Shown here: in pieces, positions 55,001 to 64,000 of the stretch
How the letters are laid out: every line of letters starts with the position of its first letter
Position numbering within the stretch: the first letter of the stretch is position 1
DNA from: Betaproteobacteria bacterium
Lineage (GTDB): Bacteria; Pseudomonadota; Gammaproteobacteria; Burkholderiales; Usitatibacteraceae
DNA length: 64,000 nt
Assembly (NCBI GenBank): GCA_016720855.1
Contig: JADKJU010000001.1
Coordinates: 1,109,501 to 1,173,500, forward strand
Direction: 5' to 3'
The notes under the pieces: generated by a model
What the model was told of the DNA's origin: nothing
What the model saw: only the letters and a program-made list of their open reading frames with translations
Database searches by the model: none
Program-made: the position numbers and the translations under genes

Positions 55001-56754
55001 CATGGCGCGTCGTACACGCAACAGATCTCGGTTTCGGGAGGGTTCGCCCCGTACGCCTTCTCCCTGCTCTCGGGCACGCCGCCGCCCGGCATCGTCCTCG
55101 AGGCCGGCGGCACGGTCACCGGCGCGGCAACGCAGACCGGCACCTTCAACTTCACCGTGCAGGGGCAGGATGCCGGGGGCTCGGGAGACACACAGGCGCT
55201 CTCGATCACCGTCAACCCGATCCTTCGCACGCTGAACATCGACAAGTCGGGGCAGGGCACGGTCGTCTCCTCGCCCGCGGGCATCGACTGCGGCGCGACC
55301 TGCAGCGCCTCGTTCGAACGGGGCACCTCGATCTCCCTTGGCGCGGTCGCCGCGACAGGCTACGTGTTCACGGGATGGAGCGGCGGCGGGTGCTCGGGCA
55401 CGGGGACCTGCGTGGTCTCGCTCGACGCCTCCACGACCGTCTCGGCGACCTTCACGCCGGTGAACTTCAATCTCGTGGTGAACACGAGCGGGTTCACGAG
55501 CGGCGTGAAGGTTGTGTCCGCGCCCACGGGCATCGACTGCCCGGGCGCGTGCAACGTGCCGTTTTCCAACGGAGCCGTGGTCACGCTCACCGCGAGCACG
55601 CCGAACCCGCGTTTCGCGTTCACCGGCTGGGGCGGCGCGTGCTCGGGCACCGCCACGACCTGCCAGGTGACGATGGACCAGGCGCGCTCCGTCACGGCCA
55701 TTTTCGTCTACACGATCAACGTGTACGTCTACAACGCCGGCGGGGGCACGATCGTCTCGACGCCGCCCGGCATCAGTTGCGGGCCGGAGGAGAGCGAGTG
55801 CGAGGCTTTCTTCTTCCCGGGCACGTCGGTCACGCTCGTCGCGACGGCGCTCCCGGGGCGGCGCGTCGCCTCGCTCACCGGCGCGAGCTGCGGCGGCCAG
55901 CCGACCTGCCAGGTGACCTTCGCCGCGACGGACGACGACCAGAGCGGGAACGCGATGCCGCGCGAGGTCGTGTTCGAGGCCGTCGCCCGGGTGGTGCAGG
56001 ATTTCAACGCCGACGGCAAGCCCGACATCATCTGGTCGAACACCGCCTCGGGCGCGACTACATCTGGCGGATGAACGGTGCGACCCTCGTCTCGGATTCC
56101 TTCTACGCGACCATCGACCCCAGCTGGAAGATCCAGGGCGTGGCCGACTTCAACGGCGACGGCCACCCCGACATCGTCTGGCGCAACACCGCCAACGGCG
56201 CCTGCTACGTCTGGTACACCGTCAACGGGGTCTTCACCGGGACCGATGCCTTCCTCTTCAGCTTGCCGCCCGAGTGGGTGATCCAGGGGGTCGCGGACTT
56301 CAACCAGGATGGCAAGCCCGACTTCCTGATGCGCAACGTGAACAGCGGCAACGCCTTCGCCTGGTTCTTCAACGACAACCTGCCCATCGGCGACCAATTC
56401 CTGTTCAACATCGACCCGAGCTGGAAGGTCGAGGCGGTGGGCGACATCGACCTGGACGGGCAGCCGGACCTGCTCTTCCGAAGCATGACGTCGGGGCTCT
56501 CCTTCGCCTGGTACACGCAGTACGCAGGCAGCGTGCTGAGCTTGGGGGCCTCGAGCCCGATGGTCTACTCCATCGACCCGGTGTGGGAGGTGGTGCAGCT
56601 CGCGGACTGGAACGGGGATGGGAAGCCCGATCTCCTCTTCCACAACTCGGCAACGGGCCTCGTGTTCGTGTGGTACCTCGACGGCGTCACGCTCGGCGCG
56701 TCCGACTACGTGATCCAGATCGACCCGAGCTGGGAGATCGTGCCGAGGCGCTGA
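52052..56754 (+). pseudogene. Delta-60-repeat protein with shared C-terminal module, frameshifted at the module start (member 8)
   Basis: ATG 52052 (GGAG upstream) opens a signal peptide and about 13-14 delta-60-type repeats (LDASFG-GG plus LQSDGKVVVGG motifs, DNA about 52180-54630). Ig-like and putative Ig domains and three InlB-like repeats (GWSGGGCSGTGTC, GWGGACSGTATTC and a divergent third) follow. The first frame stops at 56074, 26 codons into the module. The rest of the module, ending IDPSWEIVPRR, continues in another frame to TGA 56752-56754. Paralogues read GCCACCTACATCTGG where this copy reads GCGACTACATCTGG, so one C is missing at about 56058. Intact, it would be about 1567 residues. 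As at 21507, this may be a real mutation, slippage or a sequencing error. Confidence 0.85.
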
Positions 56755-56872
56755 CTCGCCGGGCATTCAGGCAGGCGAGCGGGCCGGTTTGACGGACCGC
56801 TCCGAAGGGGACGACACTGGCCCCGACCCGCGGCATTCGGCGACCGCCGGGACGCCAGGGGCGCATATCGTG

Positions 56873-59800
56873 ATGATGATGTCGAAGCGGCAGGACGAGA
56901 AGGCGGCCCGGACCTGGTCGATTCGGTTGCTCGGCGACCCCACGCTCGTCGATCCCGATGGCATTCATCACGCGCTCGAGCACCGCGCCGCCGCATTGTT
57001 CGCACTGGTGGCGATCGAACCCGGCATCCAGCGCCGCCGCGTGGCATCGCTGCTCTGGCCCGATTCCGACGATTCCCGGGCACGCCAGGCGCTCCGCCAG
57101 CAACTGCTGCGGATCAAGAAGCTCGCGGGCGAGGAACTCGTGCAAGGCGATGCAGCCATGCGACTATCCACGAACCTCGCCACCGATCTCCGGCGGGGCA
57201 CCTCCGGCGGACACTTCCTTGGCGCCCACGACTACGGCGACAACGAGGAACTCGGCCGCTGGGTACGGCGCCAGCGCGACGACCGGCTCCACGCAGCCAC
57301 TGACAAGCTCGCCCGGCAGCTCGCCGAGGCGGAGGCGGCCGGCGACTTCGACGCGGGCGTCAGGCTCGCCGAGCGGCTCGTCGCCGTCGCCGACGATGCC
57401 GAGGAGCACTACCGAAGCCTCATGCGAATGCACTACCTGCGCGGCGACGCCGCGAGGGCGCAGGAAGCCCACGAGAGGCTTCGCGCCATGCTCGAGCGCG
57501 AGTTCGTGGCAGTGCCCACGCCCGAGACCGATCAGCTCGCGCGCTCGATCCGCGCCGCACGCGACGATCCCGGGCCTCGATTCCCTGCGAGCGCACCGCC
57601 GCCTTCCGTGCTGCGCCCGCCGCGCCTCGTAGGCCGCGAGACGGAATGGTCCGCGCTCGAGTCATGCTGGACCGAGGCAGGCAAGGCGATCGTGTCGGGG
57701 GAAGGCGGCATGGGCAAGACGCGCCTTGTCTCGGACTTCGTGGCGAGCCGGGGAAACGTCGTCATGGTCGCCGCGCGCCCGGGCGACGCGCTGGCCCCCT
57801 ATTCGCTTCTCGCACGCCTGGTACGCGCCATGGTCGCCCGCGTGCCCTCCCCGCTGCCCAAGGGCGTGCGCAGGGAGCTCGCGCGCCTGCTGCCGGAACT
57901 CGGAATGGCAGAGCCCATCCGGGACGAGGCGGGTCTCACGCGGCTCATGCGCGCGGTGGAGAGCGTGCTCGACGCCGCGCTCGCGACCGGTCTTGCGGGC
58001 ATCGCGATCGACGACCTGCATCACGCGGATGCGGCGTCGATCGAGGCGCTGCAGGGACCTATCGCGGCCGATCGCCGGCTCGCGCTCATCCTGACCTGCC
58101 GGGCGGGCGAATCCAGCGCGGAAGCCAGGACGCACATCGAGTCGCTCGTCTCCTCCGGAACAGGTCGCCTCGTGGAACTCCCGCCGCTCACCGAAGGGCA
58201 AGTCGAGGACCTTCTCGAATCGCTGGATATCCCGGGATTCGATGGCGCCAGCCTTGCCGCACGCATCGCCCGTCACACGGGCGGCAATCCCATGTTCGTG
58301 CTGGAAACGGTCAAGGCGATGCTCTCGCGCGGGGCCGACACGACTGGCGAGGCATCCCTGCCAGTTGCGGGCAGCGTGACCGCGATGATCGAGCGGCGGC
58401 TGGGCAAGCTCTCCGCCGAGGCCGTGAAGATCGCCCGTTGCGCGGCGGTGGCGGGCCAGGACTTCTCCGCGGACCTCGTCGCGCGGGTTCTCGGCGCTCG
58501 CTCGCTCGACCTCGTGGATGCATGGGCCGAACTGGATTCCGCGCACGTCCTTCGCGACGGCTCCTTCGCCCACGACCTCATTTACGAAGCTGCGCTTTCC
58601 TCCGTGCCCGCGGCCATCGCGCGCCAATTGCACGGCGAGATCGCGGCGTACCTCGAGTCGGCTGGAACGGAGCCGGGCCGCATCGCCGCCCACTGGGCGC
58701 AGGCGAGACGCCCGAAGGAAGCAGGCGACGCCTTCGCGAGGGCGGCGACGCAGGCTCGCTACGGGGGACGGCGCATCGAGGAGGCCAGTCTCCTCGCCGC
58801 GGCGGCCCGGTGCTTCGAGGAGAGCAGGGATCCCTGCGCCCGCTTCGAGGCGCTGCTCCTGCGAGCCGACTCCTTGATGTGCAACGACCTGGGCGACGGG
58901 GCCTTCGCCGGCGTATGCCTGGCCGAGAGCGCGGCGCACAACGACGACCAGCGCCTGCGCGCCCTGCTCAAGAAAGCCGAGTTCCTCGGCAACCGGAGCG
59001 ATGCCGCAGCAGCCGTGGAAATGGGACGCAGGGGCATCGAGATGGCGAATTCCGCCGGACGAGGCGACCTCGCGGCGCTCTTTTCGCTGGTGGTCGCCGG
59101 CGGATTGTGCGACCTGCGCCGCGTCGACGAAGCTCTTCAGCTGCTGGAGCCGCTCCAGGCGTGGGCGGAAGCGAACCTCGCGCCCCGCGCTCGCGGCGAG
59201 TTCTGCGTGCAGCTCGGGATCGCCTACGACCTGGCCAACCGGCTCTCCGAGGCGCTCCGGGCGTTCGAGTCCGCTCGCGTCATCGCCTCGGAGGAGAGCT
59301 GCAAGGATCTCCTGGCCACCTCGCTTTCCAACCTCGCCACCACGACCAGCAAGCGCGGGGAACTCGCGCGCGCCGTCGAATTCGGCAGGCAGGCGCTGCA
59401 ACTGTGGCGCGAGGCGGAGTCGCTGCGGGGAACGCCGCTGCAAACGCAGGCCCTGCTCGCGCACCGCCTTCGGGACATCGGCCACTATGACGAGGCCATC
59501 GCTCTCTTCGAAGAGTCGCTCGCGGGCTTCCGAAGCGCCGGCGCCAAGCACTGGGTCTTCGCCGCGGGGCACCGGCTTGCGCTCGCCTGGTCGCAGCTCG
59601 GCCAGCACGCCCGGGCGCAGCGGTTGATGGCCGACGATCCCACCGGCCTGCCGGCCAAGGTGCAGGCGATCTGGCTCGCCCATCGTGCCGAGATCGCGCG
59701 CGTGTCCGGAGGCGACGCCCTGGTGCCGATCCGCGAAGCGCTCTCCCTGCTGGGTGACGGCGTGGACGACGGCAACAACCGGCTCATCGGCCTGATGGCC

Positions 59801-60241
59801 TCCGCGATCGTTCCGCCCGACGAAGGCGAATCGATCGCGACCGCGGTCGCCGCGTGGGCCGCCGCGCGGGGACGATACGGAATGGCAGGTGCTGCCCACA
59901 TCCGGGCGGCCGGCTGCGCGCTCGCCCAGGGAGCGCTGGACCGCGCGCAGCCGCATGTCGAAGCCGCGCTTCACCTCTTCGTCGACTACCAGCCGGACAA
60001 TTTCTACCGGGCCGAGTCGTGGTGGGTCGCCTTCCGCGTGTTCGCGGCCGCCGGGCGGCCTGCCGAGGCCGGCCGGATGGTCGCCGAAGGCCGCGACTGG
60101 ATCGTGGGCATCGCCAGAAGGCATGTCCATGAGGAGTTCCGGGAGAGCTTCCTGCACCGAAACGCAATCAACCGCGCGCTCCTGATCGCGTCACCCGTTC
60201 ACCTCGCCTCCGCAGGCTCTTCCCCGCCCGCCATCGGCTGA
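56873..60241 (+). CDS. SARP/BTAD-type transcriptional regulator with ATPase and TPR domains
   Basis: 1122 residues from ATG 56873. The TTG at 56789 would add 28 residues without features, and GTG 56870 plus ATG 56876/56879 are close alternatives. In order: OmpR-like DNA-binding region (IRLLGDPTL...ALEHRAAALFALVA...LLWPDSDDSRARQALRQQL), bacterial transcriptional activator domain (about 120-230), a STAND-type ATPase (Walker A GEGGMGKT at 276-283, Walker B IAIDDLHHADAAS), and a long helical TPR-like tail. Such proteins integrate a signal through the ATPase/TPR part and activate transcription. It stands between two family loci and has no partner gene; the targets are unknown. Confidence 0.88.
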   Translation: MMMSKRQDEKAARTWSIRLLGDPTLVDPDGIHHALEHRAAALFALVAIEPGIQRRRVASLLWPDSDDSRARQALRQQLLRIKKLAGEELVQGDAAMRLSTNLATDLRRGTSGGHFLGAHDYGDNEELGRWVRRQRDDRLHAATDKLARQLAEAEAAGDFDAGVRLAERLVAVADDAEEHYRSLMRMHYLRGDAARAQEAHERLRAMLEREFVAVPTPETDQLARSIRAARDDPGPRFPASAPPPSVLRPPRLVGRETEWSALESCWTEAGKAIVSGEGGMGKTRLVSDFVASRGNVVMVAARPGDALAPYSLLARLVRAMVARVPSPLPKGVRRELARLLPELGMAEPIRDEAGLTRLMRAVESVLDAALATGLAGIAIDDLHHADAASIEALQGPIAADRRLALILTCRAGESSAEARTHIESLVSSGTGRLVELPPLTEGQVEDLLESLDIPGFDGASLAARIARHTGGNPMFVLETVKAMLSRGADTTGEASLPVAGSVTAMIERRLGKLSAEAVKIARCAAVAGQDFSADLVARVLGARSLDLVDAWAELDSAHVLRDGSFAHDLIYEAALSSVPAAIARQLHGEIAAYLESAGTEPGRIAAHWAQARRPKEAGDAFARAATQARYGGRRIEEASLLAAAARCFEESRDPCARFEALLLRADSLMCNDLGDGAFAGVCLAESAAHNDDQRLRALLKKAEFLGNRSDAAAAVEMGRRGIEMANSAGRGDLAALFSLVVAGGLCDLRRVDEALQLLEPLQAWAEANLAPRARGEFCVQLGIAYDLANRLSEALRAFESARVIASEESCKDLLATSLSNLATTTSKRGELARAVEFGRQALQLWREAESLRGTPLQTQALLAHRLRDIGHYDEAIALFEESLAGFRSAGAKHWVFAAGHRLALAWSQLGQHARAQRLMADDPTGLPAKVQAIWLAHRAEIARVSGGDALVPIREALSLLGDGVDDGNNRLIGLMASAIVPPDEGESIATAVAAWAAARGRYGMAGAAHIRAAGCALAQGALDRAQPHVEAALHLFVDYQPDNFYRAESWWVAFRVFAAAGRPAEAGRMVAEGRDWIVGIARRHVHEEFRESFLHRNAINRALLIASPVHLASAGSSPPAIG

Positions 60242-60257
60242 CCCTCCGGGCCGGCCT

Positions 60258-60401
60258 TTCGCGTGGCGCTCACGTCACGCCTTCGGCTGTGCAAGCCAAT
60301 CTGGACGCGCTGGATCGCCGGGCTGCCAACCGAGACGTCGACTCGAGCCATCGTCCCAGGGTGCCGGGAGCAACCCCGCATCGATCGAGGAGGAACAAGC
60401 A
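60258..60401 (+). repeat. Duplicated leader region, copy B
   Basis: This matches 32792-32934 over nearly its whole length, including the initial hairpin (GCGTGGCG/CGTCACGC, one G-U pair) and the ribosome-binding end GAGGAGGAACAAGCA before ATG 60402. It starts 17 bp after the SARP-type gene and drives, at best, the deleted relic that follows. Confidence 0.7.
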
Positions 60402-60654
60402 ATGAAGATCAATGTGGCGCGCCGATTCCTCACGACCCTCACCTTGCTGAAGGCAGCCGCTGTCGCGGTCGCTCTTGCCGTGGCGGGCGCAGAACATGCC
60501 CATCGGCGACCAGTTCCTGTTCATCATCGACCCCGGCAGGAAAGTGGAAGCGGTGGGCGACATCGACCTGGGCGGGCAGCCCGATCTTCGCTTCCGCAAT
60601 GCGACAACGGGACTCGTCCTCATCGGATACCTCGACGGCAGCGGCGGACCCTGA
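60402..60654 (+). pseudogene. Internally deleted family member: signal peptide joined to module fragments
   Basis: ATG 60402 encodes a signal peptide (MKINVARRFLTTLTLLKAAA...) matching that of the kelch protein. At about 60491 the sequence jumps, out of frame, into the shared module. NMPIGDQFLFIIDPGRKVEA corresponds to the end of repeat 3. Then repeat 4 joins repeat 5 within the PDL-FRN segment, leaving GLVLIGYLDGSGGP before TGA 60652-60654. All propeller and linker sequence is gone. The junctions fall where module repeats resemble each other, so recombination between repeats is the likely cause. The frame from 60402 stays open into the next gene, but that part is not a family protein. Confidence 0.75.
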
Positions 60655-60707
60655 TTTGCGCGATACTCCCGTTCAGGCTCTACCCGATCCCAAGAACGGA
60701 GTCCACC

Positions 60708-63700
60708 ATGCGCACGCTCACGACCCTCCCTGTCGCGTTCGCCCTCTACCTTGCCGCCACCGGGACACAGGCCTCTGCGGATCCGGTGGACCTGTCCGGC
60801 CCGCCGGCGGTAACCGCCGTAGGCTGCGACGTCACGAAGACCTGGGATGCAGAATACGTCCGCGAGGTCCTCGGCACGACTGAGAGCGTCGTTCGCCGAA
60901 TGCAGAAGCGCTTCTCACACACACCCTTCCGCATCTGCACCGGCGATCCGAAGGAGATCGCGCGCCTCGCCCAGCGCGCGCAGGAGGAGCGCCACCGCTT
61001 CGACCAGCCGGACAAGGCGATCGAGTTCAGGCGCCTTTCCCTCATCGACGATTCCGGCGAGGTGCGTCCCGACGGCCTGTCCGCGGCCCTCCAGCAGCGC
61101 GACGTGATCGTGCGCGGCAACCCGGGCGCGGGCATCGCGGGTGACGCCGGCATTTCATCGGCCTCGTGGACCTCGCTGGGCCCCACAAACGTCGGCGGGC
61201 GCATCCGGGCGATCGCGGTGCACCCCACCACCACCACGCGGATTCTCGTGGGCAGCGTCTCCGGCGGAATCTGGAAGTCCACCAACAGCGGCGCCTCGTT
61301 CGCGGTCGTGAACGACTTCCTCGCCAACGTCGCGGTGAGCTGCCTCGTGCACGACCCCGTGACCCCGAACACGATGTACGCCTGCACGGGCGAAGGCCCG
61401 TTCTATGACTCCATCCGCGGGCTGGGGATTTTCAAGTCCACAGACGGGGGCGACACCTGGAGCCTCATGGCGAGCACCAACCCGACGCTCGCGAACGACG
61501 CGGCGAATCCGGACCGCTCCGCCTTTTTCTACGTGAACCGCCTTGCGATCCATCCGACCACGCCCGCGACGATGCTTGCCGCGACCAATCGCGGTGTCTT
61601 CCGCACCACGGACGGCGGCGCCAACTGGGCGCAGGTCTACGGGACGGGCATCGTGGGCTGCGCCAACGGACGCCGCCGAGCCTACGACATCCAGTTCGAC
61701 CGCGCCAACGGCAACCGCGCGGTGCTCGGCGAATCCAGCTACTCCGACTGCACGACCACGGTCGGCGGCTCGATCGCCTACTCGCTCGACGGGGGAAGCA
61801 GCTGGACGCGCGTGCCGCTGTCGGGCAACGGCCGCGTCGAGATCGCACAGGCGCCCAGCTCCGTGTCGGGTGGCGTCACGCAGACCTGGTACGCCTCGAA
61901 CAACAACGCCAACGGCGAGATCTGGCGCTCCACCGATGGCGGGCAATCGTGGACTCTGCGATCCGCGCTCGCGCACCTCGCCGGGCAGGGCTTTTACGAC
62001 AACACGATCGTGGTCGCGCCCAACGACGCCAACAAGATCCTCGTGGGCGGCGTGAGCATGTATCTCAGTGCCGATGGGGGCGTGAACCTGCAGCGCGTCT
62101 GCAACGTGCACGTGGACCACCATGCGCTCGTTCCTCATCCGGGCTACGCCTCGAACGGCCTGGTTTACGGGGGCAACGACGGCGGCCTGTATTCATTTTC
62201 TGGCGTGGGCGCGGCCACCACCGCGGGCACCGGGCTCAACAACACCTGCCAGGGCACGATCACCACCACCAACCTGAACAACGGCCTCGCCATCACGCAG
62301 TTCTACGGCGGGGCAGGCGGAACGGTGCCGGTTTCGCGGCTGGCGGGCGGCACGCAGGACAACGGCAGCTACGTGTACAACTACGGCACTGCCACCTGGA
62401 CGCCGGTATTCGGCGGCGATGGCGCCGAGGGCGCCGTGGACCACGCCGACTCCCTTTATTCCTACGGGGCCACGCAGTACCTGGGCGTCCACCGCAGCAG
62501 CAACGGCGGCGCAAGCGCCTACAGCTCGGTGGAGATCTGCGCCGGAATCACCGATGCCGATTGCACCTTCGGGGCCAACCCCAACCCCACGACAAACTTC
62601 ATCTCGCCGTTGATGCTCGATCCCTCGAACGCCAACCGGCTCTACGCGGGCGCGGCGAGCCTTTGGCGCACCGACAACGCGAAGTCCTCCCCGCCGACGT
62701 GGACTGCAGTGAAGCCCCCGGCCGGCGCATACAACTACATCAGCCACGTCGCCATCGCCCCCTCGAATTCCAGCGTGGCCTGGGTCGGGCACAACACCGG
62801 CGCGCTCTATCGCACGCAAAACGCAACCGCGGCCTCACCCGTTTGGACGGAGATTCCCTCCCCGGCGGCGCGGCAGGTGCTGCGCATCCTGATCGACAAG
62901 GACGACCCGACGCGCGTGTACGTGACCTTCGGGGGCTACACCTCGCCAAACGTCTATCTCGCCACCAACGGTCTCGACGCGACCCCCGCGTGGACATCGA
63001 AGCATGGCAACCTGCCGCAGGCGCCCGTGCGCTCGCTGGCGCGCCATCCGTCCAACGCCCTCTGGCTCTACGCCGGAACCGAAGTCGGCGTTTTCACCTC
63101 GCAGGACGGCGGCACGACCTGGAGCGCCACCAACGACGGTCCCGGTACCGTCTCCGCCGAGGAACTCTTCTTCCTGAACGCCAACACGCTCATCGCATCT
63201 ACCCACGGCCGCGGCATGTTCCAGGCTACGGTCACCCCGCCTGCGTCGGCGCCCGGCGCCGTGCAGCTCGACGTCGCGACGGTGTCGGCTGCGGAGAGCG
63301 GTGGGCCGATCACCGTTTACGTCTCGCGCCTCGGGGGCTCCAATGGCGCCGCGAGCGTCAACTACGCAACGGGCACCACGGGCACCGGCGCGGGTCATGC
63401 GACGCCCGGCGCCGATTTCACGGCGACTTCGGGAACGCTCAACTGGGCCAGCGGCGATTCGACCGTGCGCAGCATCACGATTCCGATCATTGCCGACGCA
63501 CTCGTCGAAGGCAATGAGACCTTCACGCTTGCGCTCTCGGGCGCAGCAGGGGCGACCCTGGGCTCGCCTGCCGTGGCGATCATCACGATCATCGACCCGG
63601 ATGCCTTCCCGGTGAATTGCGCGATACCGGCCGGCTGGATCGTGCCGGTCACCGCGAACGCCGGCTGGAGCGTCGCGTCGGACCAGAAGTTCGAAGGCAG

Positions 63701-64000
63701 CTGCTCGCTCAAGTCCGGTGCCATCGGGAACGGCCAGAAGGCCCAGGTCCAGTTCACCGGGAACTTCACCGCCGGCAACATCACTTTCCGACGCAAGGTG
63801 TCGAGCGAGAACGGCTGGGACTTCTTCCGCGTCTACCTCGACGGCGTGGTGCGCACGCCCGATTGCTTCGAAGGTGTCGCCAATTGCCAGGGCGCAACCG
63901 TCACCGGTCCGACGGCCTCGGGCGAGACCGACTGGAGCCAGCCGTCCGCGGTTCTCTCCTTCCCGGTCACTGCCGGCAGCCACACCATTACGTTCAGCTA
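60708..64000 (+). CDS. Secreted BNR/sortilin-type propeller protein with Calx-beta domain (partial, runs off the right edge)
   Basis: An open frame of 1097 codons from ATG 60708 (ACGGAG six bases upstream) with no stop before the window end. Signal peptide (MRTLTTLPVAFALYLAATG, cleavage near ASA-D), a ~130-residue N-terminal region, then repeated Asp-box/BNR motifs: GGIWKSTNSGASF, GIFKSTDGGDTWSLM, GVFRTTDGGANW, IWRSTDGGQSWTL and GVFTSQDGGTTWSA. These are typical of sortilin/VPS10-like and sialidase-like propellers. A Calx-beta domain (DNA about 63255-63600, with GADFTATSGTLNWASGD) and the start of a further beta-sandwich follow. No hydrolase residues could be assigned. Whether it ends in the WEIVPRR module cannot be seen. 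Confidence 0.85.
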   Translation, partial: MRTLTTLPVAFALYLAATGTQASADPVDLSGPPAVTAVGCDVTKTWDAEYVREVLGTTESVVRRMQKRFSHTPFRICTGDPKEIARLAQRAQEERHRFDQPDKAIEFRRLSLIDDSGEVRPDGLSAALQQRDVIVRGNPGAGIAGDAGISSASWTSLGPTNVGGRIRAIAVHPTTTTRILVGSVSGGIWKSTNSGASFAVVNDFLANVAVSCLVHDPVTPNTMYACTGEGPFYDSIRGLGIFKSTDGGDTWSLMASTNPTLANDAANPDRSAFFYVNRLAIHPTTPATMLAATNRGVFRTTDGGANWAQVYGTGIVGCANGRRRAYDIQFDRANGNRAVLGESSYSDCTTTVGGSIAYSLDGGSSWTRVPLSGNGRVEIAQAPSSVSGGVTQTWYASNNNANGEIWRSTDGGQSWTLRSALAHLAGQGFYDNTIVVAPNDANKILVGGVSMYLSADGGVNLQRVCNVHVDHHALVPHPGYASNGLVYGGNDGGLYSFSGVGAATTAGTGLNNTCQGTITTTNLNNGLAITQFYGGAGGTVPVSRLAGGTQDNGSYVYNYGTATWTPVFGGDGAEGAVDHADSLYSYGATQYLGVHRSSNGGASAYSSVEICAGITDADCTFGANPNPTTNFISPLMLDPSNANRLYAGAASLWRTDNAKSSPPTWTAVKPPAGAYNYISHVAIAPSNSSVAWVGHNTGALYRTQNATAASPVWTEIPSPAARQVLRILIDKDDPTRVYVTFGGYTSPNVYLATNGLDATPAWTSKHGNLPQAPVRSLARHPSNALWLYAGTEVGVFTSQDGGTTWSATNDGPGTVSAEELFFLNANTLIASTHGRGMFQATVTPPASAPGAVQLDVATVSAAESGGPITVYVSRLGGSNGAASVNYATGTTGTGAGHATPGADFTATSGTLNWASGDSTVRSITIPIIADALVEGNETFTLALSGAAGATLGSPAVAIITIIDPDAFPVNCAIPAGWIVPVTANAGWSVASDQKFEGSCSLKSGAIGNGQKAQVQFTGNFTAGNITFRRKVSSENGWDFFRVYLDGVVRTPDCFEGVANCQGATVTGPTASGETDWSQPSAVLSFPVTAGSHTITFS

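Noticed and set aside
60402..60707. The BNR gene starting at ATG 60402, since the frame is open through to it
   Set aside because: The first part is a family signal peptide followed by module DNA read in the wrong frame. ATG 60708 has its own ribosome binding site and signal peptide.

Overview
The window is a GC-rich stretch of a Gram-negative bacterial chromosome, most like a betaproteobacterium. Evidence: a Wzx/Wzy-type exopolysaccharide locus with an outer-membrane beta-barrel, Sec and Tat signal peptides, TACAAT/TATAAT -10 boxes close to start codons, and many GTG/TTG starts. The genus cannot be fixed from sequence alone. Two large genes are incomplete at the edges (a 17-codon tail at 1-51 and a 1097-codon head from 60708 to the right end). 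No tRNA, rRNA, CRISPR array, transposase or prophage core was seen.

Region 1 (1-12078) is an exopolysaccharide locus with two divergent arms. The minus arm encodes an outer-membrane beta-barrel, a short Wza-like export protein, a Wzz/BY-kinase and GDP-L-fucose synthase. The plus arm encodes an MBOAT O-acyltransferase, an SGNH-like partner, a methyltransferase, a Wzx-like flippase and a Wzy-like polymerase, mostly with ATGA or short overlaps. A GT4 glycosyltransferase (15853-16926) lies just downstream.

Region 2 (12150-56754) is dominated by a family of very large secreted proteins. Eight of them carry different N-terminal propeller-type repeats (YVTN, RCC1 four times, kelch, SBBP, delta-60) but the same C-terminal module. 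That module is five ~50-residue repeats with DxNxDGxPD loops and always ends in IDPSWEIVPRR followed by the stop. By my count the four RCC1 proteins and the kelch protein each have exactly 14 blades, and the SBBP protein has seven. Two members carry single-base deletions inside the module (21507 and 56058). Two decayed relics (32680-32799 and 60402-60654) show that copies are also lost. Near-identical DNA blocks shared in different combinations point to recombination between copies.

Interspersed are a Tat-exported beta-helix protein, a protein with a duplicated WWN-ESGWGVN domain, and a cluster of three phage-tail-collar proteins with two DUF6916-like proteins and a GNAT acetyltransferase (41954-44871).

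Region 3 (48482-60241) holds regulators: an ECF sigma factor overlapping a Ser/Thr kinase with a TPR sensor region (minus strand), and a SARP/BTAD-ATPase-TPR regulator (plus strand). They flank the delta-60 member. The last gene (60708 to the right edge) is a secreted BNR/sortilin-type propeller with a Calx-beta domain.

How it may work together (inference): the exopolysaccharide operons build a matrix, the propeller proteins are exported into or onto it, the shared C-terminal module is a common docking or export unit, and the kinase/sigma and SARP-like regulators control expression.
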